Shown: positions 27,857 through 35,862 of the stretch, piece after piece
How positions within the stretch are numbered: the stretch's first letter is position 1
Layout of the letters: each line of letters opens with the position of its first letter
Assembly (NCBI RefSeq): GCF_025837095.1
Contig: NZ_CP107551.1
Location: 2,598,668-2,662,667 of the forward strand
Length of the DNA: 64,000 nucleotides
Source: Rhodococcus sp. Z13
Lineage (GTDB): Bacteria; Actinomycetota; Actinomycetes; Mycobacteriales; Mycobacteriaceae
Direction of reading: 5' to 3'
Program-made: the position numbers and the translations under genes
Notes under the pieces: generated by a model
What the model saw: the letters and a program-made list of their open reading frames with translations, nothing else
Databases searched by the model: none
What the model was told of the DNA's origin: nothing

Positions 27857-28483
27857 GTGCACCTGCGACGCGGCGACGTCCTCGACGGCGCCATGGCGAT
27901 CCTCGACGAGTACGGACTCGGCGACCTGACGATGCGCAAGCTCGCCTCCTCGCTCGGCGTCCAGCCCGGGGCGCTGTACTGGCACTTCCCCAACAAGCAG
28001 ACCCTGCTCGGCGCGATGGCCGACCGGATCCTCGACGGCCTCGACGAACCGCCCACCAGCGACGCCTGGGACGAGGCCCTCACCGAACTCGCCCACCGCT
28101 TCCGCGGCGCACTGCTCGCCCACCGTGACGGCGCCGAACTCGTCGCCTCCACCTACGCCTCGCGACTGACCACCTCGCGCACCCGCGACGCCTTCGTCGC
28201 CGTCGCCGAACGGGCGGGCCTGTCCCGCGCGTACGCCGAACTGACCGGCTACACGCTGCTGCACTTCGTCCTCGGGCACACCGTCGACGAACAGTCCCGC
28301 GCGCAGCTCGCCGAACTCGGCGCCCTCACCCGCGCTCCCCTGTCCCCCGACGTCGCCACCGAACAGCCGGCCGGTTCGGACGAGGACCTGCTCGACGGCG
28401 ATCCCGCCGTCCGCTTCGACTTCGGGCTGCAGTTGCTCGTCGACGGTGTCCGTGCCCGGTTGAGCGCCCGTGCGACGTCCTGA
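27857..28483 (+). CDS. bioQ: TetR-family biotin repressor BioQ
   Basis: A 208-residue repressor. The DNA-binding domain is at the N-terminus (RRGDVLDGAMAILDEYGLGD, then MRKLASSLGVQPGALYWHFP), and the ligand domain resembles the TetR_C type, with a helical core (YTLLHFVLGHTVDEQSR). It is named BioQ because it diverges from bioB across two exact BioQ palindromes. BioQ represses biotin synthesis genes in mycobacteria and corynebacteria, where the cofactor signal is indirect. GTG 27857 fits the usual N-terminus. Confidence 0.85.
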   Translation: MHLRRGDVLDGAMAILDEYGLGDLTMRKLASSLGVQPGALYWHFPNKQTLLGAMADRILDGLDEPPTSDAWDEALTELAHRFRGALLAHRDGAELVASTYASRLTTSRTRDAFVAVAERAGLSRAYAELTGYTLLHFVLGHTVDEQSRAQLAELGALTRAPLSPDVATEQPAGSDEDLLDGDPAVRFDFGLQLLVDGVRARLSARATS

Positions 28484-28511
28484 CCGACCCGTTCCTGTCG
28501 GACCGCTCTCC

Positions 28512-28525
28512 TATCTTCGACGCTC
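28512..28525 (+). promoter_or_regulatory. -10 element for the five-gene MoxR/VWA operon
   Basis: TATCTT at 28512-28517 is 8 bases before GTG 28526, and there is no ribosome binding site, suggesting a leaderless first gene. The gap to the bioQ stop is only 42 bases. Confidence 0.5.
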
Positions 28526-29812
28526 GTGACCGCGCCCTGGACCCCTGCCCGCATCGCCGCCGTGGCCCCCGACCCGTCCTCGATGACGGCCGCGCGCGGT
28601 GTGGCCTCGGCGTGGCTCGAGACCGGTCGCGACGACACCGTGCTGTGGGGCCGCTGCCGCGGTCGCGGCACCGAGCCGTACCGCACCGCCGTCGACCCGG
28701 CCGGGCCCGCCTACACGTGCTCGTGCCCGAGCCGGAAGATCCCCTGCAAGCACGCGCTGTCGCTGCTCGTGCGGTGGTCGGAGGGCGCGGTCCCGGTCGC
28801 CGAGGCCCCCGCCTTCGTCACCGGATGGATCGCGTCCCGCAGCACCGCCGTACCGGTCGCCGAACCCGACGCCGCGCCGGTGAAGGCACCCGATCCGGAG
28901 GCCGCGCGGCGCCGCACCGAGCGCATCGCGGCGGGCCTCGAGGAGCTCGGCCGGTGGCTGACCGACCGGATCCGTCTCGGTCTCGGCGCCGTCGACCACG
29001 ATCCCGCCGTCTACGACGCGATGGCCGCCCGCATGGTCGACGCCCAGGCGCCCGGGGTGGCTGCCGCGCTGCGGGCGCTGGCCGCGATCGTGGCCACCGA
29101 ACCGGACTGGCCCGCGCGGCTGCTCACCGAGTACGCGCGGCTGCACCTGATGGTGGTCGCCTTCCGGGAGCGCGACGAGCTGCCCGCCGCACTGGCCCGA
29201 TCGCTGGACACCCATCTCGGGATCAGCACCCGGGCCGAGGATGTACGGGCACAGGCACCCGTGCGCGACCGCTGGCAGGTGCTCGCGACCGCCGTCACCG
29301 AGGAGGGCCGGCTGTTCACCCGCCGGATCCGGTTGCGCGGCCGCACCACCGGCCGCTGGGCGACGGTGCTCGATTTCGCCCACGGCACAGCGCGTTTCAC
29401 CACGCCGTCGCCGGACCCCGGCATCCTGCTCGACGCCGACCTGCACTTCTATCCCGGCGCGGCACCCGTCCGCGCCGTGATGGGGCGGCAGCACAGTGCT
29501 TCGGAACCGTTCACGACCCTGACCGGCACGGATCTCGACACCGCGCTGGACGAGTACGCGCGCATGCGCGGCGCCGATCCGTGGCTGCGCTCCTGGCCGG
29601 TGCTGCTCGACGCGGTGGTCCCCGTCGACGGTGAGAACGGCTGGTGCGTCATCGACGGGTCCGGGCGCGCTCTCCCCCTGGCGTCCGACGACAGCCGGTG
29701 GCGTCTGCTCGCACTCGCGGGCGGGTATCCGGTGACGTTGTGCGGCGAGTGGGACGGCATCCGGCTCACCCCCGTGTCGGTGTTCGCCCGCGGTGAGGTG
29801 GTGTGCCTGTGA
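28526..29812 (+). CDS. SWIM zinc-finger protein (YehQ-like) of the MoxR/VWA cluster
   Basis: A 428-residue protein with a SWIM zinc finger at residues 65-76: CSCPSRKIPCKH, that is Cys65-x-Cys67-x6-Cys74-x-His76. SWIM domains bind DNA or protein. The remainder (helical part around 110-240, beta-rich C-terminus such as RWQVLATAVTEEGRLFTRR) has no enzymatic motif I recognise. It is the first of five genes that overlap by 4-10 bases. The E. coli yehQ gene beside yehL and yehP also encodes a SWIM protein, so this is probably the same type of system. Confidence 0.82.
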   Translation: MTAPWTPARIAAVAPDPSSMTAARGVASAWLETGRDDTVLWGRCRGRGTEPYRTAVDPAGPAYTCSCPSRKIPCKHALSLLVRWSEGAVPVAEAPAFVTGWIASRSTAVPVAEPDAAPVKAPDPEAARRRTERIAAGLEELGRWLTDRIRLGLGAVDHDPAVYDAMAARMVDAQAPGVAAALRALAAIVATEPDWPARLLTEYARLHLMVVAFRERDELPAALARSLDTHLGISTRAEDVRAQAPVRDRWQVLATAVTEEGRLFTRRIRLRGRTTGRWATVLDFAHGTARFTTPSPDPGILLDADLHFYPGAAPVRAVMGRQHSASEPFTTLTGTDLDTALDEYARMRGADPWLRSWPVLLDAVVPVDGENGWCVIDGSGRALPLASDDSRWRLLALAGGYPVTLCGEWDGIRLTPVSVFARGEVVCL

Positions 29813-31260
29813 CCGTCCCCGAAGACCTGGTCACCGCAGCGCTTCTCGGCACCGCGCGGACCACACCCGATCTGCGTGCCCTGCACACCTCCGCCGCCGC
29901 GGACGGACTGCTCGGCGACGCGGCCACGCGGCTGCTCTCGGCGGCGGCGCTCGAGTCGGCGTTCCTCACCTCGGCGACCGTGCCGGTGGTGCGGGAGCGT
30001 CCCGTCCCCGCTCCCGAGGACGATCGTCCGGTACTTCCCGATGCGGCCGCCGAACGGCTGCGGGCGCTGCTCACCGTCCGTTCTCCGTTGCTCGACGAAT
30101 GGTTCGATGCCGCAGCGGGTTTCCGGGCCGACCACCGGATCGTGGTGGATCTTCTCGACGCCGCTGCGGCCGATCCGGTCCACCGCGACCGGCTCGTGCG
30201 GCTCACCGGTGCCCGCGGCCGGTGGCTCGCGGCCCGCAACCGTGCGTGGACGGACCTGCTGCCACCCGACCCGGACGACGAAACGCCCTGGCGGGACGGC
30301 CCGCCGGCCGGTCGTCGCCGCTGGTTCGAGGCGGTACGCGCCCAGCGGCCCGAGCACGCGGCCGATCTGCTGGCGGTGGCGTGGAGTTCGCACACCGCGG
30401 CGCAGCGCGCCGAACTGCTCGAACTGCTCACCGACGGCCTCGGCCCCCACGACGAGGCGCTGCTCGAACGCGCCCTCGACGACCGCAGCCGGAAGGTGCG
30501 GGCGGTGGCCCTGGACCTGCTGTCCCGGCTTCCCGGCTCGGCGTTCGCGCACCGCATGGCCGAGCGGGTGGAGGCGTGGATCCGTCTCGACGGGTTCGCG
30601 CCCGTCGTCGCCGTGCCCGAGGCCCTGGATGCGAGCGCGCTCCGCGACGGTCTCGGCGAGCCCGCCCCGCGCGGCACCGATCCCCGCACGTTCCGGGCCG
30701 TCACGCTGATCTCGGCGGCGCCGCTGCAGGTGTGGGATCGCTACCGCGACGGCACGTCGCTGCCGCGTTTCGATCCCGACGACCCGCTCTGCGCCGCGCT
30801 GCTCGACGGCTGGAGCACGGCGACGGTCCGGCAACGCAACAGCGAGTGGGCGACCGCGCTGCTGCACCGATGCGGCAGCGTCGGCCAGGATCTCGCGCAG
30901 GTGCTGCCCCGCGAGGTCGTGCTCGACCGGCTGCGGGCGGCGCGACGGACGAGCCTGCTCGACCGCGTGCGCGGGGTGCAGCGGCCGGAGGTGCTCGACG
31001 AGGCCCTGCTCGCCGCGTTGCCCGCCCCCTGGCCGCGCGACGTGGCGGAGAAGGTGCTCACCGCCCTGTACTCCGATCCGGAAAGCACCCGGCTCGTCCA
31101 CGAGGTGCTGGCCCTGCTCGCCCACCGCGCGCCGTTCGAGCTCGCCGACCTGCTGGCGGACGCCGCGAACCGCACCGACGATCTCGGCCGGGTGCACCTG
31201 TTCGCGAGCGCCGCCGACACCCTGATCCTGCGCCGCACCATCCACGAGGAGTTGAGTTGA
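29803..31260 (+). CDS. DUF5691-like protein of the MoxR/VWA cluster
   Basis: A 485-residue helical protein starting at GTG 29803, overlapping the SWIM gene by 10 bases. It is rich in Ala/Leu/Arg repeats like those of HEAT-type scaffolds (DRSRKVRAVALDLLSRLPGS near 225-245) and includes LLGTARTTPDL at the N-terminus. It lacks catalytic motifs that I can recognise. Proteins of this type usually accompany MoxR ATPases and SWIM proteins. A scaffold or adaptor role is inferred. The DUF number is from memory of the family look and was not checked. Confidence 0.65.
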   Translation: MPVTVPEDLVTAALLGTARTTPDLRALHTSAAADGLLGDAATRLLSAAALESAFLTSATVPVVRERPVPAPEDDRPVLPDAAAERLRALLTVRSPLLDEWFDAAAGFRADHRIVVDLLDAAAADPVHRDRLVRLTGARGRWLAARNRAWTDLLPPDPDDETPWRDGPPAGRRRWFEAVRAQRPEHAADLLAVAWSSHTAAQRAELLELLTDGLGPHDEALLERALDDRSRKVRAVALDLLSRLPGSAFAHRMAERVEAWIRLDGFAPVVAVPEALDASALRDGLGEPAPRGTDPRTFRAVTLISAAPLQVWDRYRDGTSLPRFDPDDPLCAALLDGWSTATVRQRNSEWATALLHRCGSVGQDLAQVLPREVVLDRLRAARRTSLLDRVRGVQRPEVLDEALLAALPAPWPRDVAEKVLTALYSDPESTRLVHEVLALLAHRAPFELADLLADAANRTDDLGRVHLFASAADTLILRRTIHEELS

Positions 31261-32462
31261 CCGAACCCGAGGCCACCGGAGCCGAGTTCCCCGCCGCGGA
31301 ATCGACCCCCACGGAATCGGCCGCCACGGAATCGATCGCCACGGAATCGATCACCGGGGAGCCCACCGGCGCCGTGCCCGCTCCTGCGCTGCTGCGCCCG
31401 CACGCCGAGCAGCAGTACGCGCACGAACTCGCGGCGCTCGCCCGGCTCGACGACCGGCCCCGCCCGCCGTCGTGGGCGTTGTCCCCCTGGGCGGTGGTGA
31501 CCTACCTGCTCGGCGGGGAGCTGTCCGACGGCACGGTGATCACTCCCAAGTACATCGGTCCGCGCCGCATCGTGGAGGTCGCGGTCGCCACCCTGGCCAC
31601 CGACCGGGCCCTGCTCCTGCTGGGTGTGCCGGGTACGGCGAAGACCTGGGTGTCCGAGCATCTCGCCGCGGCGATCAGCGGGTCGTCGACCCTGCTCGTG
31701 CAGGGCACGGCGGGCACGAGCGAGGACGCCGTCCGGTACGGCTGGAACTATGCCCGGCTGCTCGCCGAGGGCCCGAGCCCGGCCGCGCTGGTGCCCTCCC
31801 CCGTCATGACCGCGATGCGGCGGGGCGCGGTGGCCCGCATCGAGGAACTCACCCGCATCCCCGCCGATGTGCAGGACGCGCTGATCACGGTGCTGTCCGA
31901 GAAGACCCTCCCGGTACCGGAACTCGGTATCGAGGTGCAGGCGGTGAAGGGTTTCAACGTCATCGCCACCGCCAACGACCGGGACCGCGGCGTCAACGAC
32001 CTGTCCTCGGCGCTGCGGCGCCGTTTCAACACCGTCGTGCTGCCTCTGCCCGCCTCGGAGGAGGACGAGGTCGCCATCGTCACCCGCCGCGTCGAGCAGC
32101 TCGGTGCCGCACTCGAACTGCCGCCGGTGCCGGCGGCCGCCGAGGAGATCCGCCGGGTCGTCACGGTGTTCCGCGAGCTGCGCAACGGGGTCACGGTCGA
32201 CGGCCGCACCCGGCTCAAGTCGCCGTCGGGCACCCTGTCGACGGCCGAGGCCATCTCGGTGGTCACCGGAGGGCTGGCGTTGTCCGCGCACTTCGGTGAC
32301 GGGGTGTTGCGGCCGGAGGACGTCGCGGCCGGGATCGTCGGGTCGGTCGTCAAGGATCCGGTGGCCGACCGGGTGGTGTGGAACGAATATCTCGAGGCCG
32401 TGGTGCGCGAGCGCGGCGACTGGTCGGACTTCTACCGGGCGTGCCGGGAGATCGCGGGGTGA
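31257..32462 (+). CDS. MoxR-type AAA+ ATPase (YehL-like)
   Basis: A 401-residue ATPase. It starts at TTG 31257, which overlaps the previous stop (TTGA); no ATG or GTG is available, so translation depends on coupling. Residues 1-45 are a low-complexity tail with repeats of TES (15-bp DNA repeats near 31320-31350). Walker A is GVPGTAKT (123-130). The Walker B place reads ARIEELTRIP, with Glu for the usual Asp; sensor 1 is NVIATANDRD and the arginine finger is near SSALRRRF. MoxR ATPases work with VWA proteins as chaperone-like remodelling machines; the VWA partner is two genes downstream. Confidence 0.88.
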   Translation: MTEPEATGAEFPAAESTPTESAATESIATESITGEPTGAVPAPALLRPHAEQQYAHELAALARLDDRPRPPSWALSPWAVVTYLLGGELSDGTVITPKYIGPRRIVEVAVATLATDRALLLLGVPGTAKTWVSEHLAAAISGSSTLLVQGTAGTSEDAVRYGWNYARLLAEGPSPAALVPSPVMTAMRRGAVARIEELTRIPADVQDALITVLSEKTLPVPELGIEVQAVKGFNVIATANDRDRGVNDLSSALRRRFNTVVLPLPASEEDEVAIVTRRVEQLGAALELPPVPAAAEEIRRVVTVFRELRNGVTVDGRTRLKSPSGTLSTAEAISVVTGGLALSAHFGDGVLRPEDVAAGIVGSVVKDPVADRVVWNEYLEAVVRERGDWSDFYRACREIAG

Positions 32463-34711
32463 CCGTGCCGTCGAGCAACGGTCCCGCCGAGATTCGGGTC
32501 TTCGGGATCCGGCACCACGGCCCGGGATCGGCGCGGGCCCTGCTGCGGGCGCTCTCGGCGTTCGAACCGGACACCGTGCTGATCGAGGGGCCCGCCGACG
32601 CCGACCCGGTGCTCGCCCTGGCGACCGGCGAGGACATGACCCCGCCGGTCGCGTTGATGGCCTACGCCCGCGACGAACCGGGCCGGGCGGCGTTCTGGCC
32701 GTTCGCCGCGTTCTCTCCCGAATGGCAGGCGCTGCGCTGGGCGTATCTGCACGACGCGGACGTGCGGTTCTGCGATCTGCCCGCGGCGATCACCCTCGCG
32801 GACGACCGGGATCCCGAGGCCGCCGGACGCGGCGACCTGCTCGGCGAACTCGCCCGCTCCGGCGGGTACGACGACTTCGAGCAGTGGTGGGACGCCGTCG
32901 TCGAACACTGCCGCGACACCGAGGACGTGCGGACGACCGGGACCGACGAGACCGCGGTGTTCGACGAGACCGCGCTGTTCGACGAGATCACCGAAGCCAT
33001 GCGGGTTCTGCGCGAGGGCGTCGAACTCGACGCGTACACCGCGCGCCGCGAGGCGCACATGCGGCAGGTGCTGCGCGCGACCGTCAAGGCCGGAGCCCGC
33101 GCCATCGTCGTGGTGTGCGGGGCGATGCACGCCCCCGCACTGACCGGGAAGCTCGGGCCGGCCGCCCCGGATGCACGGCTGCTGCGGGGACTGCCCAAGG
33201 TGAAGACGAACCTGACCTGGGTGCCCTGGAGTCATTCCCGGCTGTCGCTGCGCTCCGGCTACGGTGCGGGCATCACCTCCCCCGGCTGGTACCACCATCT
33301 GTTCACCGAACCCGCCGACACCACGGCCCGCTGGTTCACGCGGGTCGCGCGGGTGCTGCGCAAGGAGGACCTGCCGGTCTCGAGCGCCCACGTCATCGAG
33401 GCCACCCGCCTCGCCGACACCCTCGCCGCCCTGCGCGGCCGCGGCGCCGCCGGTCTCGAGGAGGTCACCGAGGCGACCCGCGCGGTGTTGTGCGACGGCG
33501 ACGACGTCCTGCTGGACCTGGTGATGCGCCGGCTCGTCGTCGGGGAGGCGCTCGGCGCGGTGCCCGAGGAGACCCCGACCGTCCCCCTCGACGCCGACCT
33601 GCAGCGGCAGGCTAAGTCGTTGCGGATCAAGCGGGCCGCGACCGCGAAGTCCGTGGACCTCGACCTGCGCCGCGACATCGACGTACGACGCTCGCATCTG
33701 CTGCACCGGTTGATGCTGCTCGATATCGACTGGGGCACACCGGCGGAGAGCGCGGTGCGTTCGACCGGCACCTTCCGCGAGTCGTGGACGCTGGTCTGGC
33801 GCCCCGAGCTGTCGGTGGCCGTCGTGGAGGCGGCCCGGTGGGGCACGACGGTCGAGGCCGCCGCGCACGCGACGGTGCTCGACCGCGCACGCCGCCCGGG
33901 CACGAGCCTCGGTGAGGTCACCGAACTGCTCGAGCGTGCCCTGCTCGCCGACCTGCGGCGGGCGGTCCCGGCTCTCGTCACGGCGGTCGACGCGGCCGCC
34001 GCCCTCGACCACGACGTGCTGCACCTGATGACGGCGCTGCCGACGCTGGTACGCACCGTCCGGTACGGCGACGTGCGCGGCACCGACCTGTCGTCGCTGG
34101 TGCACGTCGTCGACGCGCTGCTCGCCCGCACCTGCGCGGGCCTGCCCGCGGCGGTGACCGGACTCGACCGCGACGCCGCCGACACGCTGCGCACCGCGAT
34201 CGACGAGGTGCACGTCGCGCTCGCCGTGCGCGAGGACCCCGAGGCCACCGGCCGGTGGCTCGACGTGCTGGCCGCCGTCAGCGAGCGGGAGGACGTCGAC
34301 GGGCTGCTCACCGGCCGCACCACCCGGCTGCTGCGCGACGCGGGCCGCCTCGACGAGCCGCACACCGCGCTGCGTGTCGCGCGGGCACTGTCGGTGGGGA
34401 GCACGGTGACCGCGAAGGCCCGCTGGATCGAGGGTTTCCTCGGCGGCGGGGGGTTGCTGCTCGTGCACGACCGCAGCCTGCTGCGGCTGGTGGACGACTG
34501 GCTCCGCGGTCTGGGCGACGAGGACTTCCTCGACGTGCTGCCGGTGCTGCGCCGTACCTTCGGTTCGTTCGCGTTCGGGGAGCGGCGGCTGCTCGGCCGC
34601 GCGGTGCGCGGCGAGCGCACCCCCGCCCCGCGTGCCGAGTCCGGCCTGGCGGTCGACCGCGGCCGTCTCGCCGTCGCCGCGACCGCACGGATCCTGGGGG
34701 TGACCGCGTGA
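32459..34711 (+). CDS. DUF5682-like protein (YehM-like) of the MoxR/VWA cluster
   Basis: A 750-residue protein from GTG 32459, overlapping the ATPase stop by 4 bases. The N-terminal third (IRVFGIRHHGPGSARALLRA, then PDTVLIEGPADADP, and later IVVVCGAMHAPALTGKLG) has conserved-looking His, Glu and Asp in an arrangement like that of the erythromycin-esterase/ChaN/TIKI group, so it may be an enzyme. The rest is helical. Its length is close to that of E. coli YehM (about 760). Both the enzymatic idea and the DUF name are inference. Confidence 0.65.
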   Translation: MTVPSSNGPAEIRVFGIRHHGPGSARALLRALSAFEPDTVLIEGPADADPVLALATGEDMTPPVALMAYARDEPGRAAFWPFAAFSPEWQALRWAYLHDADVRFCDLPAAITLADDRDPEAAGRGDLLGELARSGGYDDFEQWWDAVVEHCRDTEDVRTTGTDETAVFDETALFDEITEAMRVLREGVELDAYTARREAHMRQVLRATVKAGARAIVVVCGAMHAPALTGKLGPAAPDARLLRGLPKVKTNLTWVPWSHSRLSLRSGYGAGITSPGWYHHLFTEPADTTARWFTRVARVLRKEDLPVSSAHVIEATRLADTLAALRGRGAAGLEEVTEATRAVLCDGDDVLLDLVMRRLVVGEALGAVPEETPTVPLDADLQRQAKSLRIKRAATAKSVDLDLRRDIDVRRSHLLHRLMLLDIDWGTPAESAVRSTGTFRESWTLVWRPELSVAVVEAARWGTTVEAAAHATVLDRARRPGTSLGEVTELLERALLADLRRAVPALVTAVDAAAALDHDVLHLMTALPTLVRTVRYGDVRGTDLSSLVHVVDALLARTCAGLPAAVTGLDRDAADTLRTAIDEVHVALAVREDPEATGRWLDVLAAVSEREDVDGLLTGRTTRLLRDAGRLDEPHTALRVARALSVGSTVTAKARWIEGFLGGGGLLLVHDRSLLRLVDDWLRGLGDEDFLDVLPVLRRTFGSFAFGERRLLGRAVRGERTPAPRAESGLAVDRGRLAVAATARILGVTA

Positions 34712-35862
34712 CCACACCGTCCGACGATCAGGAACGGCTGCGCCGGTGGCGCCTCCTCCTCGGTGAGGCCGCCGAGGACTCCACGGGCGCCCTCCCCGCG
34801 GCGGACGACGCGGCGATGGACGCCGCGCTGGCGGCGCTGTACGACTCGGCGCCCGTCGACGGCGACGCACCGCGCAGCGCCGGGCTCGGGGCGTCGGCGC
34901 CGCGGGTGGCGCGCTGGCTCGGCGACATCCGCACCTACTTCCCCGCGTCGGTGGTGCAGGTGATGCAGCGCGACGCCGTGGACCGGCTCGGGCTGACCCG
35001 GCTGCTGCTCGAACCGGAACTGCTCGAGGCGGTGGAACCGGACGTGCACCTCGTCGGCACCCTGCTGAGCCTGAACCGGGTGATGCCGGAGACCACCCGG
35101 GCGACGGCCCGCGCGGTGGTGGAGAAGGTGGTCCGCGAGGTCGAGGAACGGCTCGCGCAGAACACCCGCGCCGCCGTGGCCGGAGCACTGAACCGGTCGG
35201 CGCGCACCGCGCGGCCGAAGCCGCGCGACATCGACTGGGACCGCACGATCCGCGCGAATCTCGCCCACTACCTGCCCGAGCACCGCACCGTGGTGCCGCA
35301 GAAGCTGGTCGGGTACGGACGCCGCTCCCAGGCGGTGCAGCGCGAGGTGGTGCTGGCCGTGGACCAGTCCGGCTCGATGGCATCGAGCGTGGTGTACGCG
35401 TCCGTGTTCGCGGCGGTCCTCGCGTCGATGCGGGCGCTGCGGACCTCACTGGTGGTGTTCGACACCGCTGTGGTGGATCTGACCGACAAGCTCACCGATC
35501 CGGTGGACGTGCTGTTCGGGACGCAGCTCGGCGGCGGCACCGACATCAACCGGGCGATCGCCTACAGCCGGTCGCTGATCACCCGACCCACGGACTCGTT
35601 GTTCGTGCTGATCTCGGACCTGTACGAGGGCGGGATCCGGCAGGAGATGCTCGCCCGGGTGCAGGAGATGCTCACCGCCGGTGCGCAGGTGGTGGTGCTG
35701 CTCGCGTTGTCCGACGACGGCGCACCGTCGTTCGACCGGGACAACGCCGCGGCCCTCGCGGCGCTGGGAGTGCCGGCGTTCGCGTGCACCCCGGACCGGT
35801 TTCCGGAGCTGCTCGCCGTCGCCCTCGAGCGCGGGGACGTCTCCCGCTGGGCTCAGGCCTGA
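34708..35862 (+). CDS. VWA-domain protein (YehP-like) of the MoxR/VWA cluster
   Basis: A 384-residue protein from GTG 34708, overlapping the previous stop by 4 bases. The N-terminal half is helical (LGDIRTYFPASVVQVMQRDA ... EVEERLAQNTRAAVAGAL). The C-terminal half is a von Willebrand A domain with an intact metal-ion-dependent adhesion site: Asp219-x-Ser221-x-Ser223 in VDQSGSM, Thr in GGGTDINRA, and Asp in LISDLYEGG. Such domains bind partners through Mg2+ and are the usual clients of MoxR ATPases. The length matches YehP (about 380). The 3' end overlaps the convergent MFS gene by 10 bases. Confidence 0.87.
   Translation: MTTPSDDQERLRRWRLLLGEAAEDSTGALPAADDAAMDAALAALYDSAPVDGDAPRSAGLGASAPRVARWLGDIRTYFPASVVQVMQRDAVDRLGLTRLLLEPELLEAVEPDVHLVGTLLSLNRVMPETTRATARAVVEKVVREVEERLAQNTRAAVAGALNRSARTARPKPRDIDWDRTIRANLAHYLPEHRTVVPQKLVGYGRRSQAVQREVVLAVDQSGSMASSVVYASVFAAVLASMRALRTSLVVFDTAVVDLTDKLTDPVDVLFGTQLGGGTDINRAIAYSRSLITRPTDSLFVLISDLYEGGIRQEMLARVQEMLTAGAQVVVLLALSDDGAPSFDRDNAAALAALGVPAFACTPDRFPELLAVALERGDVSRWAQA

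Noticed and set aside
31290-31356. Repeats in the start of the ATPase gene as a possible CRISPR-like or regulatory array
   Set aside because: The repeats are short, in frame and code for TES-type residues, so they are a low-complexity protein tail.
32432-35449. A 1005-codon open frame on the minus strand opposite the DUF5682-like and VWA genes
   Set aside because: Antisense shadow; low-complexity Arg/Gly/Val composition, while the plus strand has clear Walker-partner and MIDAS genes.
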